Source: Bacillota bacterium (GTDB taxonomy: Bacteria; Bacillota; Bacilli; Paenibacillales; Paenibacillaceae). Taken from it: a DNA stretch of 64,000 nt. The notes below the pieces were generated by a model that saw only the letters and a program-made list of their open reading frames with translations, did no database searches and was not told the DNA's origin. The stretch covers positions 136,903 to 200,902 of the forward strand of contig JAEWAQ010000048.1 of assembly GCA_023391635.1 (NCBI GenBank), read 5' to 3'. Position 1 is the first letter of the stretch, and every line of letters starts with the position of its first letter. The position numbers and the translations under genes were made by a program. This document shows positions 34,401-41,512 of this stretch, piece after piece.

Positions 34401-36473
34401 AATAGAGAGAAGGATGCCTGGTATGGGCAGGATAACCCGATCTATTTTGTTCACAACACGATCGTGAATCCGGCAGGTGAGGGCATCGATTTCTGGAATA
34501 CGAAGGAATTTCACAAGGGCAGCGCGGCCTATAACAACCTGATTGTAATGGGGAATTCCAAGGGAAAAGCTTTTGACTTCGAATATCCGGAAGAATCCGA
34601 AATGACTTTGGCCAACAACTTGGTAGTAAATACGTTGGAAGAGGCAGGCTTCGTCGATCCGGAGAATGGCAATTACAAACTGCGTGCAGACTCGGCAGCC
34701 ATCGGTTTCGGTCTTGATCTGACGGCATTCGATTGGGCTTCAGCGGCAGGCGTGGATCGGGGTGGCATGATCCGCCGCGTTGATGGCGGCTATGATGCAG
34801 GAGCCTATGAATTCGAATTCCAGAAACGAACAGTTGAGATCGACGGTTCCGAGCGGGAGTATCTCGTCTACGTGCCTGCCGATTATGATCCGGCTCGCAC
34901 CTATCCATTCATCGTGTTCAATCACGGGGACGGCGAGAAGCTGAAAGCCGCCGGCGGCGCGAAAGCCGGATTGCAAGCGCTGGTCGGCATCGGCCCGGCC
35001 ATTGCCAACAGTCCGCTGCTGAAGGAATCGATCATCTATTTACCGCAGTATCATGAGAACGACAACGGCGCTGAGTTTCTGATCGACCAAGCGCAGCGTG
35101 TGGCGGAAGCATTCAACACCGACCCGACTCGCTGGTATATGACCGGTATTTCGGCGGGCGGATACATCACCTGGAATTGGGGCGGCAAGCGACAACAGTT
35201 GTACGCTGCGCTGATGCCGATTGCCGGCGGCTTGTCGGATACGAGCGAGGAGCAGCTCGGCAAGCTGGCTCTCATCCCGATTCGAGCTTTCCATGGCGAT
35301 GCGGATGATGTGATCGCATTGTCATGGGGCAGCCAGGCAGCGGTTGATCTTGTGGAAGCTGCAGGCGGAGATGTTGAGTTGAAGGTATATCCTGGCGTAG
35401 GGCACAATTCCTGGGATCTTACGTATGGCAACGAAGACAATATCTCTTGGCTGCTGTCGCAGCGCAATATCGACGCGTATACACTTGAATCGAGCGCCGC
35501 CAAGCGGAATCCACAGCAGGACGAAACGGTAAACATAGCGCTACAATTCAACAAGCCCGGCGGATATCCTGTAACCGATTATTACTTTAATGGAAGCAAG
35601 AAAGTGAAGATTACAGGTTACGATAGCGCTGGTGGCTCGGCGGGTACTGCTGCGGGAGCGGCGCTGCTGGGGGCGGAAACCGAAGTGGTCGTTCAGTTCG
35701 ACAACGGAAAGGCGTCGATTCCGCTCAAATTGAACCGCAGCGGCGAGCAGAAGATCGTGTTCGCGATCGAAGGCGTCTTGACCGTTGCGAGCGAGCCGAT
35801 TGAAATGAATGTCCAGAGGAAGCCTACGACCTCGACACCGGATAATGAGGAGCCGGATAATCCGGCGCCATCGATCCCTGCGAAGGGTGAACCGGAACCG
35901 ACCAAGGAAATTCCGGCCAAACAGCCCGTCCCGCAGCCAGTTCCCGCGGATACGCGAAATCATTGGGCTAGCGACGCGATTAAGCAATTGGCCGGTCTGG
36001 GCGCACTGGTAACGGAGAAAGACGGTGCATTCCATCCGAACAAGGAGGCTAGCCGAGCGGAGTTTATTGACATGTTGGTGCGGGCCCTGGGACTGCAATC
36101 GGATGAAATAAAGCCGTTCGCGGACACGAATGGCCACTGGGCGCAGGAATCGATTGCCATTGCAGCCGCGCTGGGTCTGGTGAGTGGATATAACGACTCG
36201 ACCTTCGGACCGGAGCGGCAAATATCCCGCGAGGAGATGGCGGTTATTCTGTTCAGGGCGCTGAAGCTGCAGCCAGAAATGGGATCCGGCACCGATTCAT
36301 CGTTCAAAGATCAAACATCTGTGTCCGGTTGGGCATTGGCTGCTGTGCGAGCCGCAACGAAGTTGGATCTATTGAGCGGATACCCGGACGGCAGCTTCCA
36401 ACCGAAGCGCTCGCTCAGCCGGGCTGAAGCGGCGATCATCATCGTGCGAATTTGGGCTTATATGCAGCAATAA
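31434..36473 (+). CDS. SLH-anchored surface protein: two beta-helix units and an esterase-like domain
   Basis: A 1679-residue exported protein. Order: signal peptide (cut after ASA, about residue 36); DNRLRE/CBM96-like domain (about 49-227); first beta-helix (about 240-650); second beta-helix (about 692-1122); alpha/beta-hydrolase of the PHB depolymerase or feruloyl esterase type (about 1132-1342) with nucleophile Ser1240 in GISAGG, Asp in HGDADD (1287-1292) and His1324 in GVGHNSW; a beta-rich segment; a Pro/Glu linker; three SLH repeats (about 1505-1679; NHWASDAIK, GHWAQESI, SGWALAAV). It would sit on the S-layer side of the wall and attack a decorated polysaccharide. ATG 31434 is chosen because the frame upstream runs through the hairpin; AAGGAG lies at 31413-31418. 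Confidence 0.82.
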   Translation: MNMRSGKRIGKHLLTMLLIGSMLLYGFQAFAPQASAAGDDDALKSVQVLVDKNVVVACHQASVENNGDVNKAAPLKSGSDHYTHRSYLSFTVPSTVTGAVYSAKLRLTPLADKSDTKLGVYAGPAVADWPTTTVGMWDAKAEPDQAVRTEHNCPSAPNTLVGQYVGTLTAGEAIEVDVSSMVDGPGTYTLMLRGLAGTSGDYSEFMSLYKDQANKDTSIRPQLVIEYESNDGDPTPSGPPADCTIIVPILKSDGIPHNGQVWGAQKGSKICIEGGPRATPILLANMVGTPDKPIEIVAYGKAVEATANMEWDAAMDIRSSEYFILNGKSIPGVEYGFKLVNNAQYGFGLQVGRGSSHYTIQGVEIVKAGFTGFMLRSDVAHKIYRDTFTQEGVVIRHNKIANASTAGQTGFGLLVGVGNFGTEKQAHETKGLRIHDNTISGTQRDGILVYGASEDVRVYNNTIENYGLAKDPLNNSGLLIGTGTSGEFYNNVILGQEGATTGRGINNQGRGNVNIYNNLMVEPGQYGIVSPAEPASIIEGDPLFVKDLPSTIRYNTIVHPLAEGSGIVLRDSANTAEGNTVDHNVIVHRSVSDAVYIVQESVTYPVSVVDNYGSNDMGSVQFVDASGNPRVSASYALGAGSPAEGHGFLPGLTPPSDERYKDLVVEYKGGKDPEVPDDPLDPEFDYENYVPDPVDVDCKFVIESNETRVWDGTQMGVKPGDTVCIEGGLRPISLRLVNFHGTADQPITLINYGGVVTIVENDLGHGAAFKLVDSSHVRLTGSGDNNTEYGIRIKGVGIFGLKLESKNTDIEIDHVEVFGSVFAGIMIKTDPEAKDPSTWRDNFTMYNITVRNNYVHDVDAEGMYIGHTSYHEGALDNGTLVWPHAIKGLFVHDNLIERTGWDGLQVASATDNVAVYNNIIRDYGIEDVLWQNNGLQIGPGSTGAYYNNIIERARGTGSGINTQGHGDQIFYNNLIIAPKGTGIISMERINREKDAWYGQDNPIYFVHNTIVNPAGEGIDFWNTKEFHKGSAAYNNLIVMGNSKGKAFDFEYPEESEMTLANNLVVNTLEEAGFVDPENGNYKLRADSAAIGFGLDLTAFDWASAAGVDRGGMIRRVDGGYDAGAYEFEFQKRTVEIDGSEREYLVYVPADYDPARTYPFIVFNHGDGEKLKAAGGAKAGLQALVGIGPAIANSPLLKESIIYLPQYHENDNGAEFLIDQAQRVAEAFNTDPTRWYMTGISAGGYITWNWGGKRQQLYAALMPIAGGLSDTSEEQLGKLALIPIRAFHGDADDVIALSWGSQAAVDLVEAAGGDVELKVYPGVGHNSWDLTYGNEDNISWLLSQRNIDAYTLESSAAKRNPQQDETVNIALQFNKPGGYPVTDYYFNGSKKVKITGYDSAGGSAGTAAGAALLGAETEVVVQFDNGKASIPLKLNRSGEQKIVFAIEGVLTVASEPIEMNVQRKPTTSTPDNEEPDNPAPSIPAKGEPEPTKEIPAKQPVPQPVPADTRNHWASDAIKQLAGLGALVTEKDGAFHPNKEASRAEFIDMLVRALGLQSDEIKPFADTNGHWAQESIAIAAALGLVSGYNDSTFGPERQISREEMAVILFRALKLQPEMGSGTDSSFKDQTSVSGWALAAVRAATKLDLLSGYPDGSFQPKRSLSRAEAAIIIVRIWAYMQQ

Positions 36474-36532
36474 TGAGTCAACAGCCCCATGGTGGTATGG
36501 AATTTTACAATCAGAGATTGCGAATCCAGATT

Positions 36533-36568
36533 CGAGGGAGGGCCCTGAGCGATCAGGTCCCTCCCTCG
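36533..36568 (+). terminator. Strong hairpin after the SLH protein gene
   Basis: A 16-bp stem with one mismatch (36533-36548 with 36553-36568), loop GCGA. No T-run follows, so it may be a weak terminator. Confidence 0.6.
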
Positions 36569-36651
36569 TGCGCTTGGCAGCGCATTCGACGGCGGTTGGA
36601 CATCCGGCGCGAAAAATCGTACAGTGTGAGGTAGAAGGGAGAGGTGAGTCA

Positions 36652-37632
36652 ATGGAGTTTACAAAGTTGGGCCGATCCGGTCTGCGGGTCAGCCAGCTGT
36701 GCCTAGGGACGATGAATTTCGGAGTGGGCACGGAGGAGACGGAAGCATTCCGCATCATGGACGCCGCGCTGGACGCGGGCATCAACTTCTTCGATACCGC
36801 GAACGTGTATGGCTGGGGCGAGAATTCGGGCAGGACGGAAGAGATCGTCGGACGCTGGTTCGCCCAAGGCGGAGGGCGCCGCGAGCGGACGGTGCTTGCG
36901 ACGAAGGCATACGGCGACATGCACGACGAGTTGGATGGACCGAACCGCGCTGCAGGATTGTCGGCTTACAAGATTCGCCGCCATCTTGAAGGATCGCTGC
37001 GCCGTCTGCAGACCGATCATGTCGAGCTGTATCAGATGCACCACATAGACCGGTCGGTCACGTGGGAAGAACTGTGGGGCGCGTTCGAAATCGCGCAGCA
37101 GCAAGGCAAGATCGGCTATATCGGATCCAGCAACTTCGCGGGCTGGGACATTGCCGTCGCGCAGGGCGAAGCGAAGGCGCGCGGCCATCTCGGACTCGTG
37201 TCCGAGCAGCACAAGTTCAACTTGCTGTGCCGGCTGCCGGAGCTGGAAGTGCTGCCGGCATCCCAGGCGCTCGGCCTTGGCGTCATCCCCTGGAGTCCGC
37301 TTGACGGCGGCCTGCTTGGCGGCAACGCGCTGAAGTCTGATGCGGGGGGGAGAAGCGGGGGCAATCGGGAGCGGATCGAGAAGCACCGGCCACAGCTCGA
37401 AGCATTTGCCGCGCTGTGTGCCGAACTCGGCTCCAGCGAAGACATCGTTGCGCTCGCCTGGCTGCTGCATCAACCGGCGGTCACCGCGCCGATCATCGGT
37501 TGCCGGACGCTTGAGCAGTTCGAGCGCAGCCTCGCAGCTGTCGAGTTGAAGCTGGATGAAGCGACTCTCGCGCGGATCGACGAGATTTTCCCCGGCCCGG
37601 GCGGCAGCGCTCCGAATGCATACGCCTGGTAA
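36652..37632 (+). CDS. Aldo/keto reductase
   Basis: A 326-residue NADPH-dependent oxidoreductase of the AKR family. Catalytic tetrad residues are seen as Asp and Tyr in FFDTANVYGWGENSG, Lys in VLATKAYG and His in LYQMHHID. The C-terminal nucleotide-binding part shows IPWSPLDGG and APIIGCRTLEQ. ATG 36652 has GGGAGAGGTGAG upstream; the frame is open before it but crosses no other binding site. It stands alone between two terminators. The substrate is unknown; sugar aldehydes or xenobiotics are typical. Confidence 0.9.
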   Translation: MEFTKLGRSGLRVSQLCLGTMNFGVGTEETEAFRIMDAALDAGINFFDTANVYGWGENSGRTEEIVGRWFAQGGGRRERTVLATKAYGDMHDELDGPNRAAGLSAYKIRRHLEGSLRRLQTDHVELYQMHHIDRSVTWEELWGAFEIAQQQGKIGYIGSSNFAGWDIAVAQGEAKARGHLGLVSEQHKFNLLCRLPELEVLPASQALGLGVIPWSPLDGGLLGGNALKSDAGGRSGGNRERIEKHRPQLEAFAALCAELGSSEDIVALAWLLHQPAVTAPIIGCRTLEQFERSLAAVELKLDEATLARIDEIFPGPGGSAPNAYAW

Positions 37633-37655
37633 GCGTCCGGAATCTGGTACGAAGA

Positions 37656-37716
37656 TAAAAACGCCGAAGTCCCCTAGTCGCATGATAGGTTGCGAGGGGA
37701 TTTCGGCGTTTTTTCT
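37656..37716 (+). terminator. Terminator of the aldo/keto reductase gene
   Basis: A long stem (about 37657-37674 with 37695-37714) with AAAAA before and TTTTTT after; it could work in both directions. Confidence 0.82.
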
Positions 37717-37841
37717 TATGAAGCGAGAGTTCATAACTTTGGCAGAAGGAAGGGGCGCGGTGGTGATAACGAAGCATGCTGAATTGCGCCGCGCCGGTGC
37801 GGCTGATCTTGTGTCACACGCTGGCGCGAGGCAATCCAAAC

Positions 37842-39221
37842 CTAAGGGATCTGCTCCCTATCCACCAGATTCATCCGTTGCTTCGTCCAATCCGGCTCGA
37901 ATGTATATAGGATGGCGCCATCCTGGCCTGCGCCGCGGCCGCCTTCGACGATCAACAGCCCTTCCTCCATTACGGGGTCCACAACCGTCGAAGTCGTCCA
38001 GTAGGGAGATTCGCCGAGGCTGGTCGATTCAATTCCGTTCTCGTCAATCGTTGTCACCACTTGCTCGAACGAGAAAGACGAAGTCTCGCCAGTCTTCTTA
38101 TCCACGCCGAATGCGTAAAATTCCAGGCCGTGGCAATCGGTGTAGCGCGGGATGAACAGGAACAACTCCTTATCGCCTGGCCATTCGTATTTGAGAAATT
38201 GAATAGCCGCATCTGTTCTTTGGACGATCTCGAGGCCGATCAATTCGCGAACAAGCGTCTCATGACCGGCTGCGTCGCGGAAATAAACCTCGTAATCGCC
38301 CCAGAAATACAAATCGGTCTCCAAACCATAACAACTTGGCGCCCCCAGCAGCGAAATGCGCTCATCGCCGTCCTTCTTCGGCCTGATCTCGAACGTGCCC
38401 GAGGCCGACTTGCCAACAGCCCGGACTCCGACATTGGCTGCAGGCAGCGGCGTTGTCATCACCGGGTTGTCGTCTGGTGAAGCTTCCGGCGGTTGATCGG
38501 GCGAGTTCTCGGGCGCATCCTGAGTCTGTTCATCATCTTGCGGATCATCCTGCGAAGGCGGCAAGTCCGGCGAAGTCATCTGAGGGCCATATTGCGCCAG
38601 TGCTAGGCCATTCTCGTCCTTATACCAGTAGTACGCCCGCTCTACAAGTCCGTCATTCCAGATGATGATCAGCTGTGACGCCACATCGCCGCGGCTAACG
38701 CCATCTTTATCCGCGCCCGCGTCCGTCTCAAGATTCCAACTCACCTCGTACCCATCACGCAACCCATAGTCATAACGCCATGCATCAACGGCAGTCCAAG
38801 TGCTTATGTCGTTCCTGTCCTCAACGTGCGAAGCCGCGAAATCTCGCCGAACCGACATGCTCTCCGTCGGCTTGCCGAAAGCTTGCTCGACCTGGTTCTC
38901 CGTCATGCCGACATGCAGATGCGCCGATACATAGGCCTCCGTCATCGCCGGACCGCCTACGCTCCCGCCTCCCCCGCCGGCCGCTATGCGAAACGGATCC
39001 CCTAGCGCCGGAACGAACAGCAGCGCGCAGAGCGCAAGCAGCGCCGCCGCTGCCGCGCCTCCGGCCAACCAACCAAACCGACGCCGTTTGTCATCCGTTT
39101 CCGCCGACTTTACACCCCTTGAACGCACCTCGACCGCACGCTGCATTTTCATATCGAAAATCGGCTCTTCGAACGGTCCCTTCTTCAGACGCGAATACCA
39201 ATCCGGCTTACGGTCCGACAT
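37842..39221 (-). CDS. Putative anti-sigma factor with extracytoplasmic domain
   Basis: A 459-residue protein: about 48 cytoplasmic residues, one membrane helix (about 49-70), then a large outside part. A segment after the helix (HVGMTENQVEQAFGKP) resembles the BamE/SmpA-type fold, and an Asp/Pro/Gln-rich linker (about 210-250) separates it from a C-terminal beta-rich domain. It overlaps the end of the sigma gene by 14 bp, with RBS GGAGGAGG. The position and topology suggest the membrane-bound inhibitor of the ECF sigma factor; no ZAS zinc motif was seen in the N-terminal part, so the call is contextual. Confidence 0.65.
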   Translation of the reverse strand: MSDRKPDWYSRLKKGPFEEPIFDMKMQRAVEVRSRGVKSAETDDKRRRFGWLAGGAAAAALLALCALLFVPALGDPFRIAAGGGGGSVGGPAMTEAYVSAHLHVGMTENQVEQAFGKPTESMSVRRDFAASHVEDRNDISTWTAVDAWRYDYGLRDGYEVSWNLETDAGADKDGVSRGDVASQLIIIWNDGLVERAYYWYKDENGLALAQYGPQMTSPDLPPSQDDPQDDEQTQDAPENSPDQPPEASPDDNPVMTTPLPAANVGVRAVGKSASGTFEIRPKKDGDERISLLGAPSCYGLETDLYFWGDYEVYFRDAAGHETLVRELIGLEIVQRTDAAIQFLKYEWPGDKELFLFIPRYTDCHGLEFYAFGVDKKTGETSSFSFEQVVTTIDENGIESTSLGESPYWTTSTVVDPVMEEGLLIVEGGRGAGQDGAILYTFEPDWTKQRMNLVDREQIP

Positions 39222-39753
39222 GACGATCCGCCTCCTCCAGATAGGTCTTCAACTTGCCGCGAGCCCGATGAAGTCGGGACTTCACGGTTCCGATCGGCAG
39301 TCGCAGCAATACGGCTATCTCCGTCAACGGCATCTCGTAGTGGGCATCCAGAATAAGCACCTCGCGATATTTGGACGGCAGCTTCAGGACGAGCTCCCAG
39401 ATCGCATCCGTATAGACCCGGCTCATGTACTGATCCTCGGCTGATTTCGCGCCTGCCCCTGGAACGATGTAGTCCAGCAGCATGACCTTGCGGAAGAACG
39501 CCGACTTCCTATAATTGAAGGCGATATTACGCGTGATGGAAAATAGCCACGTCCGCACCGACGATTGCCCCCGGAACGAATCGATGTGCAAGTAAACTTG
39601 CACAAACACGTCCTGTGCAATATCGTCCGCCAGATGGTGGTTGTTCGTTAGCAAGAATGCATAGTTCCAAACCTCCTGACCGTGCGCCTGCATGAGAGAC
39701 TGCAGGGAATTCGCCTGGAGATCGGACACGTATTTCAAGTAGTCGTGCGCCAA
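39208..39753 (-). CDS. ECF-type RNA polymerase sigma factor
   Basis: A sigma-70 family extracytoplasmic function factor of about 181 residues. Region 2 shows NHHLADDIAQDVFVQVY and RTWLFSITRNIAFNY; region 4 shows LPSKYREVLILDAHYEMP and PIGTVKSRLHRARGKLK. The TTG at 39753 is favoured by the upstream GAGGTGAG; a GTG at 39762 or earlier codons are possible. It is cotranscribed with the putative anti-sigma gene, a usual arrangement. Confidence 0.87.
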   Translation of the reverse strand: MAHDYLKYVSDLQANSLQSLMQAHGQEVWNYAFLLTNNHHLADDIAQDVFVQVYLHIDSFRGQSSVRTWLFSITRNIAFNYRKSAFFRKVMLLDYIVPGAGAKSAEDQYMSRVYTDAIWELVLKLPSKYREVLILDAHYEMPLTEIAVLLRLPIGTVKSRLHRARGKLKTYLEEADRHVGP

Positions 39754-39871
39754 CCGTCTCACCTCGTTATGTATTAGACAACGCTCGCGGCGAAAGGTTC
39801 CCGATTTTTGCAAAAATCCTGTCTACAGCTATCATGACGAATGTGCGGCGATTTGCAAGTATGCTCTGCTG

Positions 39872-39899
39872 TTAGGACTTCGAACATTTGTGCTATAAT
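39872..39899 (+). promoter_or_regulatory. Extended -10 promoter of the Fic gene
   Basis: TGC-TATAAT (39891-39899), an extended -10, with a weak -35 TTAGGA (39872-39877). It lies 42 bp before the Fic start. Confidence 0.6.
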
Positions 39900-39941
39900 G
39901 ATATCAAATGTAAATATACGGATCGTGAAAGGATATTCGCC

Positions 39942-40685
39942 ATGTGGGATGTCATCGAGCAATTGAAGCGGCAAGTGGATGCGCTGCGTCCTCTTAACCC
40001 TGAATTGATGCGAACGATCGCACAGAAATTCAGGGAAGATTGGACATACCATTCCAATGCGATCGAAGGCAACACGTTCACCTACCAGGAGACGGCATTC
40101 TTCCTTCGTGAAGGGCTGACTGTCAAAGGGAAGTCTCTGCGTGAACATTTGGAAATCGTCAACCACGCAGAAGCAGTCGACTATCTGGCGGATGCGATGC
40201 GCGAGAGGGAACTAACGGAACGATTCGTCAAGGATCTTCATGCGATGTTGTTTCAGGGAGTGAGGGATCTATCGTTCGCCCCCGGAGCCTACAAGCAGAA
40301 GGATAATCACGTTCTGACCGTTAGCGGGGAGCTGCATCGATACTGTTCGTATTTGCTTGTTCCGCAGGAGATGGAAGCTTTGATCGGGTGGTATGACCAG
40401 GAACGAACGCGCCTGCATTCCATTGAACTTGCAGCATTATTTCACCACAAGCTGGCAGCCATCCACCCCTTTTCGGACGGGAACGGAAGGGTGAGTCGAC
40501 TGTGCATGAATTTTATCCTGATGAAGAACGGATTCCCGCCAGCCATCATCCGCAACGAGAATCGACTCGATTACTATGTTGCGCTTGAACAAGCGGATCA
40601 GCACAATGCAGATCCTTTCATTCGTTTGGTGGCAGATGAAGTTGAACGCAGCTTGAATCTGATGGCGGATCAACTGAGTACCTAA
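39942..40685 (+). CDS. Fic family protein with N-terminal inhibitory helix
   Basis: A 247-residue Fic protein, which would transfer AMP or another nucleotide group from a nucleotide to a target hydroxyl. The core motif HPFSDGNGRVSR with catalytic His175 is complete. An inhibitory helix motif of the [ST]xxxE[GN] type is present near the N-terminus (Ser38 to Glu42-Gly43), making it a self-inhibited class II-like Fic. The ATG at 39942 has GAAAGGA upstream. No separate antitoxin gene is beside it, consistent with built-in control. Targets are unknown. Confidence 0.88.
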   Translation: MWDVIEQLKRQVDALRPLNPELMRTIAQKFREDWTYHSNAIEGNTFTYQETAFFLREGLTVKGKSLREHLEIVNHAEAVDYLADAMRERELTERFVKDLHAMLFQGVRDLSFAPGAYKQKDNHVLTVSGELHRYCSYLLVPQEMEALIGWYDQERTRLHSIELAALFHHKLAAIHPFSDGNGRVSRLCMNFILMKNGFPPAIIRNENRLDYYVALEQADQHNADPFIRLVADEVERSLNLMADQLST

Positions 40686-40726
40686 CGAATAATCATATTT
40701 ATGAGCATTGACAAAAATAGATTCAG

Positions 40727-40761
40727 CCCCCGTGACCAAATGCTGGTTTGCGGGGGTTTTT
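40727..40761 (+). terminator. Terminator of the Fic gene
   Basis: CCCCCG (40727-40732) with CGGGGG (40751-40756), inner ACCA/TGGT pairing, followed by five T. Confidence 0.83.
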
Positions 40762-40996
40762 CATGTTCTGACATCTGTGTAAATGTCGAGAAAACGATCT
40801 CGTAATATGAAGTCTCTTGCTAAATAGGTTCGAATTGAAGCTGAATGAACCTCAACATACACAGCAATTTCCCATAATTACGGATTTTACGAGAAATTAA
40901 AACAAAAGTTCCCATGGAAATATATGTATCAGCAATAATATAATGAATTCAATGCAAGGTAAAAGCTTCCACTTTTAATAGAGGAGGATGTTCGAT
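40762..40996. other. Intergenic region before the PA14 gene
   Basis: AT-rich sequence with the promoter at 40915-40944 and the ribosome binding site GAGGAGG (40981-40987). No other coding or structured feature was seen. Confidence 0.5.
40915..40944 (+). promoter_or_regulatory. Possible promoter of the PA14-domain gene
   Basis: Perfect TATAAT (40939-40944) with TGGAAA (40915-40920) at 18 bp. Confidence 0.5.
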
Positions 40997-41512
40997 TTGA
41001 AAAGTGTGAAATTCATTGTCGCAATCACATTTATTCTGTTTATTTCGATCTGCATGCCACCATTTGCTGCCGTAACAACAGCGGATTCTCCCAGCGGCAC
41101 GGGCTTAATCGGAGAATACTTCAATAATCCTGATTTGACAGACTACGTGTTAACCCGTCAAGATCCGAACGTTGATTTCACTTGGGGAGCAGGATCTCCA
41201 GACCCTTCCATCGATCCTGCCTATTTCTCCGTAAGATGGACAGGGAAGATACAACCTCTATTCAGTGAAGTGTATACGTTTTCTATGGAACAGTCCGATG
41301 GCGCTAGAATATGGGTGAATGGCATCTTGATACTCGATGAATGGGAAGATGAAGTTGGCACCAAGATAAGTGCTCCTATCGTATTGACAGCTGGCAATCT
41401 TTACGATATTCAAGTTGAATTTTGCGTATATGGGACTGGAGCAACAGCTATTCTTCAATGGTCGAGCCAAAGTCAGCAAAAGCAAGTCGTACCGCAAGCC
41501 AATTGTTTATAG
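40997..41512 (+). CDS. PA14-domain protein, 5' part of a frameshifted gene
   Basis: A 171-residue product with a signal peptide (about 1-30) and one PA14 domain (YFNNPDLTDYVLTRQDPN, SVRWTGKIQPLFSE, DGARIWVNGILILDEW). TTG 40997 is 9 bp after GAGGAGG; the ATG at 40988 touches the binding site. Translation stops at 41512 just where the PA14 copy ends, while the next frame continues with a second, near-identical PA14 copy. The two copies are 449 bp apart in DNA, one base short of 150 codons, which places a one-base deletion near 41500. Read as one gene, 40997-43152 would give about 718 residues. Confidence 0.75.
   Translation: MKSVKFIVAITFILFISICMPPFAAVTTADSPSGTGLIGEYFNNPDLTDYVLTRQDPNVDFTWGAGSPDPSIDPAYFSVRWTGKIQPLFSEVYTFSMEQSDGARIWVNGILILDEWEDEVGTKISAPIVLTAGNLYDIQVEFCVYGTGATAILQWSSQSQQKQVVPQANCL

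Noticed and set aside
38780..39223. 147-codon plus-strand frame opposite the anti-sigma candidate
   Set aside because: Arg/Pro/Ser-rich antisense translation with no initiation signals.
40988..40996. ATG at 40988 as start of the PA14 gene
   Set aside because: It touches the GAGGAGG site, too close for initiation; TTG 40997 has proper spacing.
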